From Streptomyces deccanensis (lineage in GTDB: Bacteria > Actinomycetota > Actinomycetes > Streptomycetales > Streptomycetaceae): DNA of 64,000 bases. The notes beneath the pieces were generated by a model. The model saw nothing but the letters and a program-made list of their open reading frames with translations, ran no database searches and was not told the origin of the DNA. The translations under genes and the position numbers were made by a program. Numbering within the stretch: the first letter of the stretch is position 1; every line of letters starts with the position of its first letter. The stretch spans positions 6,014,001-6,078,000 of the forward strand of contig NZ_CP092431.1 in assembly GCF_022385335.1 (NCBI RefSeq), given 5' to 3'. This document shows positions 19,086-32,598 of the stretch, one piece after another.

Positions 19086-19412
19086 AGCACCCCGAGCCCT
19101 TGAGGGCCCGATCCGGTGAGACGATGCGCCAGCGAGGGAACGCGCGCCCGCGAGGGTCCGATCCGGTGAGGCGACGCACCCGTGGGGCGACGCGTCCGTG
19201 AGGGGCCGCGCCCGTGTGGCGACGCACCCGTGTGGCGACCCACCCGTCAGACCCCGCGCCCGTAAGGGGCGCGGGGAACTGCGCGAGAAGCCCCACCGGA
19301 CGGACGTCTGGGGGTCAAAGGGGCGCAGCCCCCTGAAGGATGGGACGGGTAGGGGCGGCGGGGGCGAAAAACTCCCTCCCCAACACCCCCCACCACAAGC
19401 CACGATGCCCTC
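19086..19412. repeat. Intergenic repeat array and single palindrome arm
   Basis: Positions about 19110-19270 carry five or six degenerate copies of an 18-20 bp unit like GTGAGGCGACGCACCCGT. At 19264-19300 is one arm of the dispersed palindromic element (GGGGCGCGGGGAACTGCGCG onward, then AGCCCCACCGGA). At 19342-19366 is an inverted copy of the 25-bp block also seen at 2751 and 34969. No gene seen. Confidence 0.55.
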
Positions 19413-20213
19413 ATGACAACCTCCCACCCCCAGCCCCACCCTCACCCCTCCCACACCACCCGAGCCCACTCCTTCAACACCGCCGCAGCCCAGTACGCGG
19501 CAAACCGCCCCTCCTACCCCTCCACCCTCTTCGACACCATCGAAGCCCTCTCCCCCCGCCCCCTCCACGGCTCCCGCACCGTCGACGTAGGCGCCGGCAC
19601 CGGCATCTCCACCACCCTCCTCCACGCCCGAGGCGCCCACGTACTAGCCGTCGAACCCGGCGCGGGCATGGCCGCCCAGTTCCGCCACACCCACCCCCAC
19701 CTCCCCCTCGTCCGAGGCGACGGCAACGCCCTCCCCCTCGCCACCGCCTCCACCGACTTCCTCACCTACGCCCAGTCCTGGCACTGGACCACCCCCTCCC
19801 GCTCGGTCCCGGAGGCCCTCCGCGTCCTCCGCCCCGGCGGCGTACTCGCCCTCTGGTGGAACACCGACGCCGTCGACATCCCCTGGATCGCCGACGCCAC
19901 CACCCGCATCCACCGTTTCCTCGACGTGGACCCCGCCACCCCGATCGAGAAGAGCGGTTCCGGCGCACCCGCCGCCCTCACCGACACCGCAGGACACCTC
20001 GACTTCACCCGCCGTCGAATCCGCTGGAGCCGACAGGTCTCCCTGGACACCCACCTGGCCAACATCGCCAGCCACTCGGCGTTCCTGGTCCTGGGCGAAG
20101 ACGCCACCGCCGAGTTCTTCGCCGAGGAACGAGCCCACCTCCGCAGGCTCTTCCCGACCGAAACCATCGAGGAGACCTACGAAGTGGACCTACTACTGGC
20201 CATCCGCCCCTGA
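19413..20213 (+). CDS. Class I SAM-dependent methyltransferase
   Basis: A 266-residue methyltransferase of the UbiE/Methyltransf_11 type. Motif I is TVDVGAGTGIS (about 56-66), the acidic end of strand 2 is VLAVEPGAG, and motif III is ALRVLRPGGVLALWW. A pre-motif stretch, SFNTAAAQYAANRPSYP, is typical of small-molecule methyltransferases. The substrate is unknown. The ATG lies six bases after CACGAT with no ribosome site. Its 3' end overlaps the convergent SulP gene by 21 bp. Codons are strongly C-rich. Confidence 0.87.
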   Translation: MTTSHPQPHPHPSHTTRAHSFNTAAAQYAANRPSYPSTLFDTIEALSPRPLHGSRTVDVGAGTGISTTLLHARGAHVLAVEPGAGMAAQFRHTHPHLPLVRGDGNALPLATASTDFLTYAQSWHWTTPSRSVPEALRVLRPGGVLALWWNTDAVDIPWIADATTRIHRFLDVDPATPIEKSGSGAPAALTDTAGHLDFTRRRIRWSRQVSLDTHLANIASHSAFLVLGEDATAEFFAEERAHLRRLFPTETIEETYEVDLLLAIRP

Positions 20214-21863
20214 ACCAACCCCTTTGGCGCCGCCTCCTTTTGCACCGGCCCCCTTTCCAGCAACCCCCTTTCCAGCAACCCCCTTTCCACCAGCCCCCTC
20301 CAACCCAACCCCTTCCGTACCAGCCCCTCCCGTAGCAACCCCCTGTCCGCCAACCTCGGTGGCACCAGCCCCTTTTGAACCAGCACCTGCCAACCCCGTC
20401 CCCGTCCCCGCCCCCCACGCCTCCAAAGCCGCCGCACACGCATGGTCCACGTGCCACAGCCCGCTCAACTCCAGCCGCACCCCCCGCTCCCGAGGCACCT
20501 TTTCCAACGCGTCCAGCAACTTCGGCAGTCGCAGAAACGTCGCGTTTCCGACCACCCGCACCACCACCCCCGTGTCCCCCCGGTCCTCGACCTCCACATG
20601 CACCTGGCTGATGTCCCACGCGGTCTTGGCCACCGCCGACGCGAGCCCCACCAGCACCCCCTCGAAAAGGTTCAAGGTCACGATCGCCACGGCGGTCACC
20701 CCCAGCACCAGCACCTCCCCGCGATCCCGCGACCGCCACAGCAGCCCCAACTCCCTTACGGGCACGAGCCGGCACCCCGCATGCACCAGCAGCCCGGCCA
20801 GCGCCGCCACGGGGATCGCACCGAGCACCCCGGGCAGCAGAGCGGCGAAGACCAGCAGCCACACCCCGTGCAGCACCCGTGAGGCCTTGGTCCGCGCCCC
20901 CGCCCGCACGTTCGCCGCACTCCGTACGATCACGGCCGTCATGGGCAGCGCCCCGAGGACGCCGCACAGCACGTTGCCGGCGCCCTGGGCGACCAACTCC
21001 CGGTCGTAGTCGGTCCTCGGGCCGTCATGCAGTTGATCCACGGCGGCCGCGCTGAACAACGACTCGGCGGACGCGATCAGAGCGAAGGCGAGAACGGTCC
21101 CCACGACCCCCGCATGCGTGAGCAACCCCAGGTCATCGACCGACGGCACCCGCACCGCCTCCCACAACCCCCGCACCTCGACCCGCCGCACCTCCAGGTC
21201 GAACACCCCCGTGACCAGGGCCGCACCCCCGACGGCCACCAACGGCGCCGGCACGAACCGAGCCCCCCACCGCCACCGAGGCCACACCACCAGGACTCCC
21301 ACCGTGGCACCCCCGAGCGCGAGCGCCACAGGATCCACGGCACCGGGCAACGCCCCCAGCCCCGCGAACTTCTCGATCCCTCCACCCCCGGGCGCGGCGG
21401 CGTCCCCCATCGCGTACACCTGGCCCGCCACCAGCACCAGACCGATCCCGGCGAGCATCCCCTGCACCACGGCCACGGACACCGCCCGAAACCACCGCCC
21501 CCACCGCAGCACCCCCAACCCGATCTGCAGCACTCCGGCCCCGAGCACCAGCACACCGAGCGCCGACACCCCGTACGCCCGCACCGCCTCGTACACCAGC
21601 ACGGTCAGCCCGGCCGCTGGCCCACTTACCTGCAGGCTGCTCCCCGGCAGAGCACCGACGATCAGCCCTCCGACGATCCCCGTGACCAGCCCCAACTCCG
21701 CCGGCACCCCGGATGCCACAGCGACCCCCGCACACAGCGGCAGCGCCACCAGGAACACGACGACCGACGCGGCCACCTCCCCTTGCCACGACACAGCCAC
21801 CGAACCCCGAAGCCGTGGCCGGAGCCGTAACCATGCCTGAAACGGTCCCAAGGCATTACGCAC
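20193..21863 (-). CDS. SulP family anion transporter with STAS-like domain
   Basis: A 556-residue transporter of the SulP/SLC26 family, probably for sulfate or bicarbonate. The N-terminal half has about ten to twelve membrane helices with the family segments SVVVFLVALPLCAGVAVASG, GSSLQVSGPAAGLTVLV and ALIASAESLFSAAAVDQL. A STAS-like domain follows (VHVEVEDRGDTGVVVRVVG). The last 60 residues are a low-complexity Gly/Ala/Lys tail (GKGVAGKGVAGKGAGAKG) encoded by 15-bp DNA repeats. The GTG at 21863 follows GGAGG by ten bases; longer frames to 22040 lack support. It overlaps the convergent methyltransferase gene. Confidence 0.9.
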   Translation of the reverse strand: MRNALGPFQAWLRLRPRLRGSVAVSWQGEVAASVVVFLVALPLCAGVAVASGVPAELGLVTGIVGGLIVGALPGSSLQVSGPAAGLTVLVYEAVRAYGVSALGVLVLGAGVLQIGLGVLRWGRWFRAVSVAVVQGMLAGIGLVLVAGQVYAMGDAAAPGGGGIEKFAGLGALPGAVDPVALALGGATVGVLVVWPRWRWGARFVPAPLVAVGGAALVTGVFDLEVRRVEVRGLWEAVRVPSVDDLGLLTHAGVVGTVLAFALIASAESLFSAAAVDQLHDGPRTDYDRELVAQGAGNVLCGVLGALPMTAVIVRSAANVRAGARTKASRVLHGVWLLVFAALLPGVLGAIPVAALAGLLVHAGCRLVPVRELGLLWRSRDRGEVLVLGVTAVAIVTLNLFEGVLVGLASAVAKTAWDISQVHVEVEDRGDTGVVVRVVGNATFLRLPKLLDALEKVPRERGVRLELSGLWHVDHACAAALEAWGAGTGTGLAGAGSKGAGATEVGGQGVATGGAGTEGVGLEGAGGKGVAGKGVAGKGAGAKGGGAKGVGSGADGQ

Positions 21864-22227
21864 GAGACAGACACCTCCGGCAGCCGACGTTCGACAGGAG
21901 TGCCCGACGGGCGCCCGACAGGAGATACGCAGTCCCCGAGCCAGGGGGGACCCGACGGTGATCACGAGAACGCGCGACGGGACACCGCCGCACAGCTCAC
22001 CCGGGCGACAGGCGCGCCAAGAGTCCCTCCAAGTGACCACGCTCCGCTATCAATTGTCACCCAAAGCGAGCATCCTCGGCATCCTCTCCCCGCGATCACC
22101 GCCCCTAGGCGGAAGTGCGCACCCCCGGAATCGCGCCTTCCGATCACTCCATCGAGCGCCCGCGCCCCTCCTCGCTCCCGCCACGCCCTCCCTTGACGGC
22201 GCGCCCCTCCTGCGCAATATTCATCGC
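21864..22227. other. Divergent promoter region between SulP and ABC genes
   Basis: No gene supported in these 364 bp. The right end has CAATAT (22215-22220) seven bases before the ABC ATG, overlapped by an inverted repeat. The rest shows nothing I can name. Confidence 0.35.
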
Positions 22228-22235
22228 ATGATGAA
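22220..22235 (+). promoter_or_regulatory. Inverted repeat over the ABC operon start
   Basis: TTCATC-GCAT-GATGAA is a perfect 6-bp inverted repeat with a 4-base centre. It covers the predicted transcription and translation start at 22228 and touches the -10 CAATAT. It is well placed as a repressor site; the regulator is unknown. Confidence 0.5.
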
Positions 22236-23052
22236 TTATCCTCCGGAGGAGACTCCACCCCCCGCCGTCCACGCCCAGAACCTCACCGTCGCCCGAGGCC
22301 CCCGCACAGTCCTCCGCAACCTCGACTTCGCCGTCCCGCCCGGCCAGATCACCGGCCTCCTCGGCCCCTCCGGCTGCGGCAAATCGACCCTGATGCGAGC
22401 GATCGTCGGAACCCAGGCCAAGGTCACCGGCACCCTGAACGTCCTCGGCCACCCCGCAGGCGACGCCACCCTCCGCTCCCGCATCGGCTACGTCACCCAG
22501 GCCCCCTCGGTCTACGACGACCTGACCGTCCGCCAGAACCTCGCCTACTTCGCCGCGATCCTCGACCCCGGCCGCGCCGCCGCCGACCGCCGCGACGACA
22601 ACATCACCCGGGCTATCGCCGACGTTGCCCTCACCACCCAAGCCGACGCCCTCGCCGGCAACCTCTCCGGCGGCCAGCGCAGCCGCGTCTCCCTGGCCGT
22701 GGCCCTCCTCGGCACACCCGAACTCCTGGTCCTCGACGAACCCACCGTCGGCCTGGACCCCGTCCTTCGCCGCGAACTCTGGACCCTCTTCGCCACCATC
22801 GCCGCCGAGCGCCGGGCCACCCTCCTGATCTCCTCCCACGTCATGGACGAGGCCGAGCGCTGCCACCGCCTCCTCCTCATGCGCGAGGGCGAGATCCTCG
22901 CCGACGACACCCCCGAGGCCCTCCGCAACCGCACCCACACGGAAACAGTCGAAGCGGCCTTCCTCCACCTCGTCGACGAGGCCACCGCGACCACCACCGA
23001 AACCACCACCCCGGCAGCCACCGACACACACCAGAAGGAGCCGGCGCGATGA
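22228..23052 (+). CDS. ABC transporter ATP-binding protein
   Basis: A 274-residue ATPase of an ABC-2 type exporter. Walker A is GLLGPSGCGKSTLMRA, the Q-loop is YVTQAPSVYDDL, the signature LSGGQRSRVSLA, Walker B LLVLDEPTVGLDPV and the switch SSHVMDEAE. The C-terminus is Thr-rich and disordered. There are two adjacent ATG codons; the first (22228) is seven bases after CAATAT, suggesting a leaderless message. It overlaps the permease gene by four bases (ATGA). The substrate is unknown; drug or lipid export is typical. Confidence 0.95.
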   Translation: MMNYPPEETPPPAVHAQNLTVARGPRTVLRNLDFAVPPGQITGLLGPSGCGKSTLMRAIVGTQAKVTGTLNVLGHPAGDATLRSRIGYVTQAPSVYDDLTVRQNLAYFAAILDPGRAAADRRDDNITRAIADVALTTQADALAGNLSGGQRSRVSLAVALLGTPELLVLDEPTVGLDPVLRRELWTLFATIAAERRATLLISSHVMDEAERCHRLLLMREGEILADDTPEALRNRTHTETVEAAFLHLVDEATATTTETTTPAATDTHQKEPAR

Positions 23053-23912
23053 CGACGACGCCGAACGCGGACACCCGAACGAAGAAGCAGACGAAGCCGG
23101 AGGAGAAGAACACGAAGAACCGACAGCCGAGGACCAGCGACGCCGTCGCCCCCACGACCCACCGACCCAGGGCCTTGAGCTACTCCCGCACGACCGCCAC
23201 CGCGGCCCGAGTCCTCCGCCAACTCGGCCACGACCCCCGCACCATCGCCCTGCTGATCCTCATCCCGTGCGTGATGCTCTTCCTGCTCCGCTATGTCTTC
23301 GACGGCAACCCACGCGTCTTCGACTCCATCGGCGCCTCACTCCTCGGCATCTTCCCGCTGATCACGATGTTCCTGGTGACCTCGATCGCGACCCTGCGCG
23401 AACGCACCTCCGGCACCCTGGAACGCCTCCTCTCCATGCCCCTCGGCAAGGGAGACCTCATCGCCGGCTACGCCCTGGCCTTCGGCACCCTGGCGATCAT
23501 CCAGTCCGCCCTCGCCACCGGTCTGGCCGTCTGGCTCCTCGACCTGGACGTCACCGGCTCACCCTGGCTCCTCCTGATCGTCGCCCTCCTCGACGCCCTG
23601 CTGGGCACCGCCCTCGGCCTCTTCGTCTCGGCCTTCGCCTCCTCCGAGTACCAGGCCGTCCAGTTCATGCCGGCCGTGATCTTCCCCCAGCTCCTCCTCT
23701 GCGGCCTGTTCACCCCGCGCCCCGAGATGCACCCCGCCCTGGAAGCCATCTCCAACGTCCTCCCCATGTCGTACGCCGTCGACGGCATGAACGAAGTCCT
23801 GCTCCACACCGACATGACCGCCACCTTCGTCCGCGACATCACGATCGTCGCCGGCTGCGCCCTACTGGTCCTGACCCTGGGAGCCGCCACCCTGAGGCGC
23901 CGGACGACATAG
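23049..23912 (+). CDS. ABC-2 type transporter permease
   Basis: A 287-residue membrane partner of the preceding ATPase. A hydrophilic, Lys/Thr-rich N-terminus of about 60 residues precedes six membrane helices, starting at TIALLILIPCVMLFLL. The family motif TLRERTSGTLERLLSMPLG is in the first cytoplasmic loop, and PLITMFLVTSI and VIFPQLLLCGLFTP are typical of the ABC2_membrane family. Translation is coupled to the ATPase. Confidence 0.94.
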   Translation: MTTTPNADTRTKKQTKPEEKNTKNRQPRTSDAVAPTTHRPRALSYSRTTATAARVLRQLGHDPRTIALLILIPCVMLFLLRYVFDGNPRVFDSIGASLLGIFPLITMFLVTSIATLRERTSGTLERLLSMPLGKGDLIAGYALAFGTLAIIQSALATGLAVWLLDLDVTGSPWLLLIVALLDALLGTALGLFVSAFASSEYQAVQFMPAVIFPQLLLCGLFTPRPEMHPALEAISNVLPMSYAVDGMNEVLLHTDMTATFVRDITIVAGCALLVLTLGAATLRRRTT

Positions 23913-24027
23913 CCCCCCGCCGGTCCCCGTCCACCGGACGTCCCGCCCACCGGACACGCCAGCCGGACGCCCACCCCCGGTGCGAGGATGGCCCCAGGAC
24001 GACGCACCTCCGGAGGGCACCCGCACC

Positions 24028-24840
24028 ATGAGCCAGAAAGTCGCAGTCCTCGGCACCGGCAAGATCGGCGAGGCCCTGCTCAGCGGCATGATCCGAGCCG
24101 GCTGGGAGCCCGCGGACCTCCTGGTCACCGCCCGCCGCCCCGAACGCGCCGAAGAACTCCGCACCCGCTACGGCGTCACCCCGGTCACCAACGCCGAAGC
24201 GGCGAAGACCGCGGACACGCTCATCCTCACGGTCAAGCCCCAGGACATGGCCACCCTCCTTGACGAACTGGCCCCGCACACTCCCGCCGACCGCCTGGTC
24301 GTCAGCGGGGCGGCGGGCATCCCCACCTCCTTCTTCGAGGAGCGCCTGGCCGCAGGCACCCCTGTCGTCCGTGTCATGACGAACACCCCCGCGCTCGTCG
24401 ACGAGGCCATGTCCGTGATCTCCGCGGGCAGCCACGCGAGTGAGGCCGACCTCGCGCACGCCGAGGAGATCTTCGGCGCCGTCGGCAAGACGCTCCGCGT
24501 CCCCGAGTCCCAGCAGGACGCCTGCACCGCCCTCTCCGGCTCCGGCCCGGCGTACTTCTTCTACCTGGTCGAAGCCATGACGGACGCGGGCATCCTCCTC
24601 GGCCTGCCCCGAGACAAGGCCCACGACCTGATCGTCCAGTCCGCCATCGGCGCGGCCACGATGCTCCGCGACAGCGGCGAACATCCCGTCAAGCTCCGCG
24701 AGAACGTCACCTCTCCCGCCGGCACGACGATCAGCGCCATCCGTGAACTCGAGAACCACGGAGTACGCGCCGCGCTGATCGCCGCGCTGGAGGCAGCCCG
24801 CGACCGCAGCCGCGCGCTGGCCTCCGGCAAGAAGGACTGA
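24028..24840 (+). CDS. proC: Pyrroline-5-carboxylate reductase ProC
   Basis: A 270-residue enzyme for the last step of proline synthesis, reducing pyrroline-5-carboxylate with NAD(P)H. The Rossmann loop is VAVLGTGKIGEALLSG, followed by TVKPQDM, and the C-terminal signature LSGSGPAYFFYLVEAM and REnVTSPAGTTI-like segment. The ATG at 24028 follows GGAGGG by ten bases. It converges with trpS, leaving only 12 bp between stop codons and no clear terminator. Confidence 0.97.
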   Translation: MSQKVAVLGTGKIGEALLSGMIRAGWEPADLLVTARRPERAEELRTRYGVTPVTNAEAAKTADTLILTVKPQDMATLLDELAPHTPADRLVVSGAAGIPTSFFEERLAAGTPVVRVMTNTPALVDEAMSVISAGSHASEADLAHAEEIFGAVGKTLRVPESQQDACTALSGSGPAYFFYLVEAMTDAGILLGLPRDKAHDLIVQSAIGAATMLRDSGEHPVKLRENVTSPAGTTISAIRELENHGVRAALIAALEAARDRSRALASGKKD

Positions 24841-24852
24841 CGCCCCGCGCGG

Positions 24853-25848
24853 TCAGCCGGCCAGAAGACCGATCGCCCGATACGCCTCGTCCACCCTCGG
24901 TCGAGCCATCTCTCTGGCCTTCGCCGCACCCATCCGCAGCACCCCCTCCACATACGCAGGATCCCCGCACAACTCCTTGTGCCTCTCCTGTACGGGCCTG
25001 AGGAGCTCGACCACGGCCTCTGCGGTGTCCTTCTTCAGTGCTCCGTACGATTCATATACACCGCTCAGGTCGTCGGGGTTCCCACCCTCACAGGCAGCGA
25101 GGATCTCCAGCAGATTCGCGAGCCCCGGCCGCTGCTCCCGGTCGTACACGACGTCCCGCCCGCTGTCGGTCACGGCGCGCATGACCTTCTTCCGCACCAC
25201 ATCCGGTTCGTCCAGCAGATAGACGATCCCCGGACCGACGTCGTCCGTCTTCCCCATCTTCGACGTCGGGTCCTGCAGGTTCATCACCCGCGCCCCGACC
25301 TTCGGCGGGGTGGCCCGAGGCACGACGAACGTCTGCCCGTACCGCTGGTTGAAGCGCACCGCCAGGTCCCGCGTCAGCTCGACATGCTGCGTCTGGTCGT
25401 CCCCGACCGGCACCTCGTCGGTCCCGTACGCCAGGATGTCCGCCGCCATCAGCACCGGATACGTCAGCAGCGACAGCCGGACACTCCCGCCCCGCTCCCG
25501 CTCCCGCGCCGCCTTCTCCTTGTACTGGATCATCCGCCGCATCTCGCCATCGGTGGCCACGCACTCCAGCAGATAGGACAACCGCGCGTGCTCATCCACA
25601 TGACTCTGTACGAAGACGGTGCACAGCTCGGGGTCCAGCCCCGACGCCAGCAACAGCGTCGCCGCCTGCCGACTGAGTCTGCGCACCCGGGCCGGATCGT
25701 GGTCCACGGTCAGTGCGTGCAGGTCCACGACGCAGAACAGCGCGTCCGTCCGGTGCTGGTCGACCTCGGCCCACCGCCGCACGGCCCCCAGGTAGTTCCC
25801 CAGCGTCAGATGCCCCGTCGGCTTGACCCCGCTGAAGACCCGTGTCAT
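24853..25848 (-). CDS. trpS: Tryptophanyl-tRNA synthetase
   Basis: A 331-residue class I synthetase. The HIGH-like motif is PTGHLTLGNYLG and the KMSKS-like motif is SKMGKT; VGDDQTQHVELTRD and DLHALTV are typical of TrpRS. The ATG follows AGGAGGTGGAGAG. Upstream is a 13-codon leader peptide with two adjacent Trp codons and alternative hairpins, the attenuation layout reported for the auxiliary, indolmycin-resistant trpRS1 of S. coelicolor (recalled). This is therefore probably the auxiliary TrpRS, with a second housekeeping copy elsewhere; this cannot be checked within the window. Confidence 0.95.
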   Translation of the reverse strand: MTRVFSGVKPTGHLTLGNYLGAVRRWAEVDQHRTDALFCVVDLHALTVDHDPARVRRLSRQAATLLLASGLDPELCTVFVQSHVDEHARLSYLLECVATDGEMRRMIQYKEKAARERERGGSVRLSLLTYPVLMAADILAYGTDEVPVGDDQTQHVELTRDLAVRFNQRYGQTFVVPRATPPKVGARVMNLQDPTSKMGKTDDVGPGIVYLLDEPDVVRKKVMRAVTDSGRDVVYDREQRPGLANLLEILAACEGGNPDDLSGVYESYGALKKDTAEAVVELLRPVQERHKELCGDPAYVEGVLRMGAAKAREMARPRVDEAYRAIGLLAG

Positions 25849-25911
25849 CTCTCCACCTCCTGATCAGGACCGCCGCCACCGGCCGGCCGACCCTCAGAAG
25901 GGAGATACGAG

Positions 25912-25972
25912 AACGGCCGCCAGAGCGGCGGCCGTTGAGTACATACGTGAGTACGGCCGCCGTCAGGCGGCC
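25912..25972 (-). promoter_or_regulatory. trpS ribosome-mediated attenuator
   Basis: On the minus strand four segments alternate. Segments 1 and 2 pair as GGCCGCC-TGAC-GGCGGCC (25972-25955). Segments 3 and 4 pair as AACGGCCGCC/GGCGGCCGTT (25936-25912), the terminator. Segment 2 can instead pair with 3 (GGCGGCCGT with ACGGCCGCC), giving an antiterminator. A ribosome stalled at the two Trp codons just upstream would cover segment 1 and favour 2:3. Uncharged tRNA-Trp would thus raise trpS expression. Confidence 0.85.
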
Positions 25973-26004
25973 CACCACTGCTGGCGACACGTACGCGTAG
26001 TCAT
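25963..26004 (-). CDS. trpS leader peptide (MTTRTCRQQWWAA)
   Basis: A 13-residue leader ORF with two consecutive Trp codons, stop inside hairpin 1:2. It serves as the ribosome position sensor for attenuation, not as a functional protein. It begins seven bases after TAGCCT on the minus strand (26012-26017), so it should be the very start of the mRNA. It lies 114 bp upstream of trpS. Confidence 0.88.
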   Translation of the reverse strand: MTTRTCRQQWWAA

Positions 26005-26229
26005 GGGAGCCAGGCTACGCCTGCGAGGAGCCGACCGACAGCGAGTTGACACGCCCCGAGCCCGTACGTAGTGTTCTCCGGGTTGTCCGACGTGAGCGCC
26101 GACCTCGGTCGGTCCCCGGACAGCCATTCCGCAGGTAACCATCAACAATCGACGATTCGTTGTCGTGCCCTTGGCGTGCGTATTTGCGAAATGAGGAATC
26201 CGCGTTCGAAAGGACGCAGCCCCCGATTA

Positions 26230-26420
26230 GCTCGGGAGCCGGGAATCCGCTAAAGTCTCACTCGTCGGAACGGCCCAACAGCCGCGAAGACAACTCCCGC
26301 TGACTGGGAATCAGGCCCGAAAGGATCTGATAGAGTCGGAAACGCCGGAAAGGGAAACGCGGAAGCGGAAACCTGGAAAGCACCGAGGAAATCGGAACCG
26401 GAAACGGTCTGATAGAGTCG
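26230..26420 (+). promoter_or_regulatory. rRNA operon promoter region
   Basis: Two copies of TCTGATAGAGTCGGAAACGC (TAGAGT at 26331-26336 and 26413-26418) and a TAAAGT at 26251-26256 are -10 candidates, consistent with the multiple tandem promoters of Streptomyces rrn operons. I could not align a canonical -35 to each, so the number of active promoters is uncertain. Confidence 0.65.
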
Positions 26421-26675
26421 GAAACGCAAGACAGCAAGACCGAAGGGAAACTGCCCGGAGGAAAGCCCGAGAGGGTGAGTACAAAGGAAGCGTCCGTTCC
26501 TTGAGAACTCAACAGCGTGCCAAAAATCAACGCCAGATTAGTTGATACCCCGTCTCCAGCATCTGCTGGGGCGAGGTTCCTTTGAAATAAACACAGCGAG
26601 GACGCTGTGAACCATCGGCTTATTCCGCCGGTGGTTCCGCTCTCGTGATGTGTGCACCCGATTACGGGTAAACAT
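26421..26675 (+). other. rRNA leader sequence
   Basis: Transcribed 5' leader before 16S. It carries TTGAGAACTCAACAGCGTGC (around 26498-26518), a conserved pre-rRNA word that recurs in similar form before 23S, and hairpins including GAACCA/TGGTTC near 26607-26637. No protein gene seen. Confidence 0.6.
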
Positions 26676-31624
<4,949 letters not shown>

Positions 31625-31627
31625 GTT

Positions 31628-31643
31628 GCTCGCGTCCACTGTG
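31628..31643 (+). other. 3' half of pre-23S processing stem
   Basis: GCTCGCGTCCACTGTG pairs perfectly with 28482-28497 across the 23S gene. Confidence 0.8.
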
Positions 31644-31707
31644 TTGGTTCTGAAACCACGAACAACCCCGCCCAGGTCACGGGTGGTGCGGTTGAGTGTT
31701 TCATAGT

Positions 31708-31824
31708 GTTTCGGTGGTCATAGCGTGAGGGAAACGCCCGGTTACATTCCGAACCCGGAAGCTAAGCCTTACAGCGCCGATGGTACTGCAGGGGGGACCC
31801 TGTGGGAGAGTAGGACGCCGCCGA
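31708..31824 (+). rRNA. rrf: 5S ribosomal RNA
   Basis: About 117 nt, starting GTTTCGGTGGTCATAGCGTG and ending near AGTAGGACGCCGCCGAAC. It includes CCCGGTTACATTCCGAACCC and matches Streptomyces 5S. It is the last gene of the rrn operon. Confidence 0.96.
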
Positions 31825-31836
31825 ACAAATATTGAG

Positions 31837-31868
31837 AAAACCCCTGCCGGGTGACCGGCAGGGGTTTT
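31837..31868 (+). terminator. rRNA operon terminator
   Basis: A perfect 14-bp stem AAAACCCCTGCCGG/CCGGCAGGGGTTTT with a GTGA loop, followed by CTGCG. It has a T-run on the descending arm, rare among the terminators in this window. Confidence 0.95.
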
Positions 31869-31899
31869 CTGCGTTTCCGGGTCGATTTAGGGTCGAGTC

Positions 31900-32544
31900 A
31901 TGCGCTACGACCTCGTGATCTTCGACAATGACGGTGTTCTCGTCGACAGTGAGTCGATCTCCAACCGGCTGCTGGCGGCCTTCCTGACGGAGTTGGGGTA
32001 CCCGACCTCGTACGAAGACTCCATTCGGGAGTACATGGGATCGGCGATGCACCGGGTGCACGAGCTCGTGCTGGAGCGGACGGGCAGACCGTTGCCGGAG
32101 GACTTCGACGATGTCTTCCACAGCCGGGTCTTCGCCGCGTTCGAGCGGGAGTTGAAGCCTGTTCCGGGTGTCATGGAGGTGCTGGAGAAGCTCGTTGCCG
32201 ACGACGTGCCGTTCTGCGTGGCCTCGTCCGGGAGTCATGAGCGGATCAGGGTGGGGCACCGGACGACCGGCCTGGACCGGTGGTTCGGACCCGGGCTCGT
32301 CTTCAGCGCGCAGGATGTGGGGCGGGGGAAGCCGGAGCCCGATCTGTTCCTGTACGCGGCCGCGCGGATGGGAGTGGCGCCGGAGAGGTGTGTGGTTGTC
32401 GAGGACAGCCCCGCCGGGGTACGGGCCGGTGTGTCGGCCGGGATGGATGTGTACGGGTTCACGGCGATGACGCCCGCCGACAAGCTCGTCGGAGCCAAGG
32501 GGTACTTCTCGGACATGGAGGAGCTGCTCGATCTGCTGAGTTGA
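31900..32544 (+). CDS. HAD-family sugar-phosphate phosphatase-like protein
   Basis: A 214-residue HAD hydrolase with a helical cap. Motif I is IFDNDGVLVDSE (Asp9 nucleophile, Asp11), motif II is CVASSGS, Lys is in GRGKPEPD and motif IV is VVVEDSPAGV. The DNDGVLVDSE form is shared with E. coli YieH-type phosphatases (6-phosphogluconate or similar), but the substrate is a guess. The ATG lies six bases after TAGGGT, 31 bp past the rrn terminator, so it has its own leaderless promoter. Confidence 0.9.
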   Translation: MRYDLVIFDNDGVLVDSESISNRLLAAFLTELGYPTSYEDSIREYMGSAMHRVHELVLERTGRPLPEDFDDVFHSRVFAAFERELKPVPGVMEVLEKLVADDVPFCVASSGSHERIRVGHRTTGLDRWFGPGLVFSAQDVGRGKPEPDLFLYAAARMGVAPERCVVVEDSPAGVRAGVSAGMDVYGFTAMTPADKLVGAKGYFSDMEELLDLLS

Positions 32545-32598
32545 GCAGTATTCAACTTCCTCTACCCATGGGTAGGTCGTGGCCCCTACTGTGCCGCC

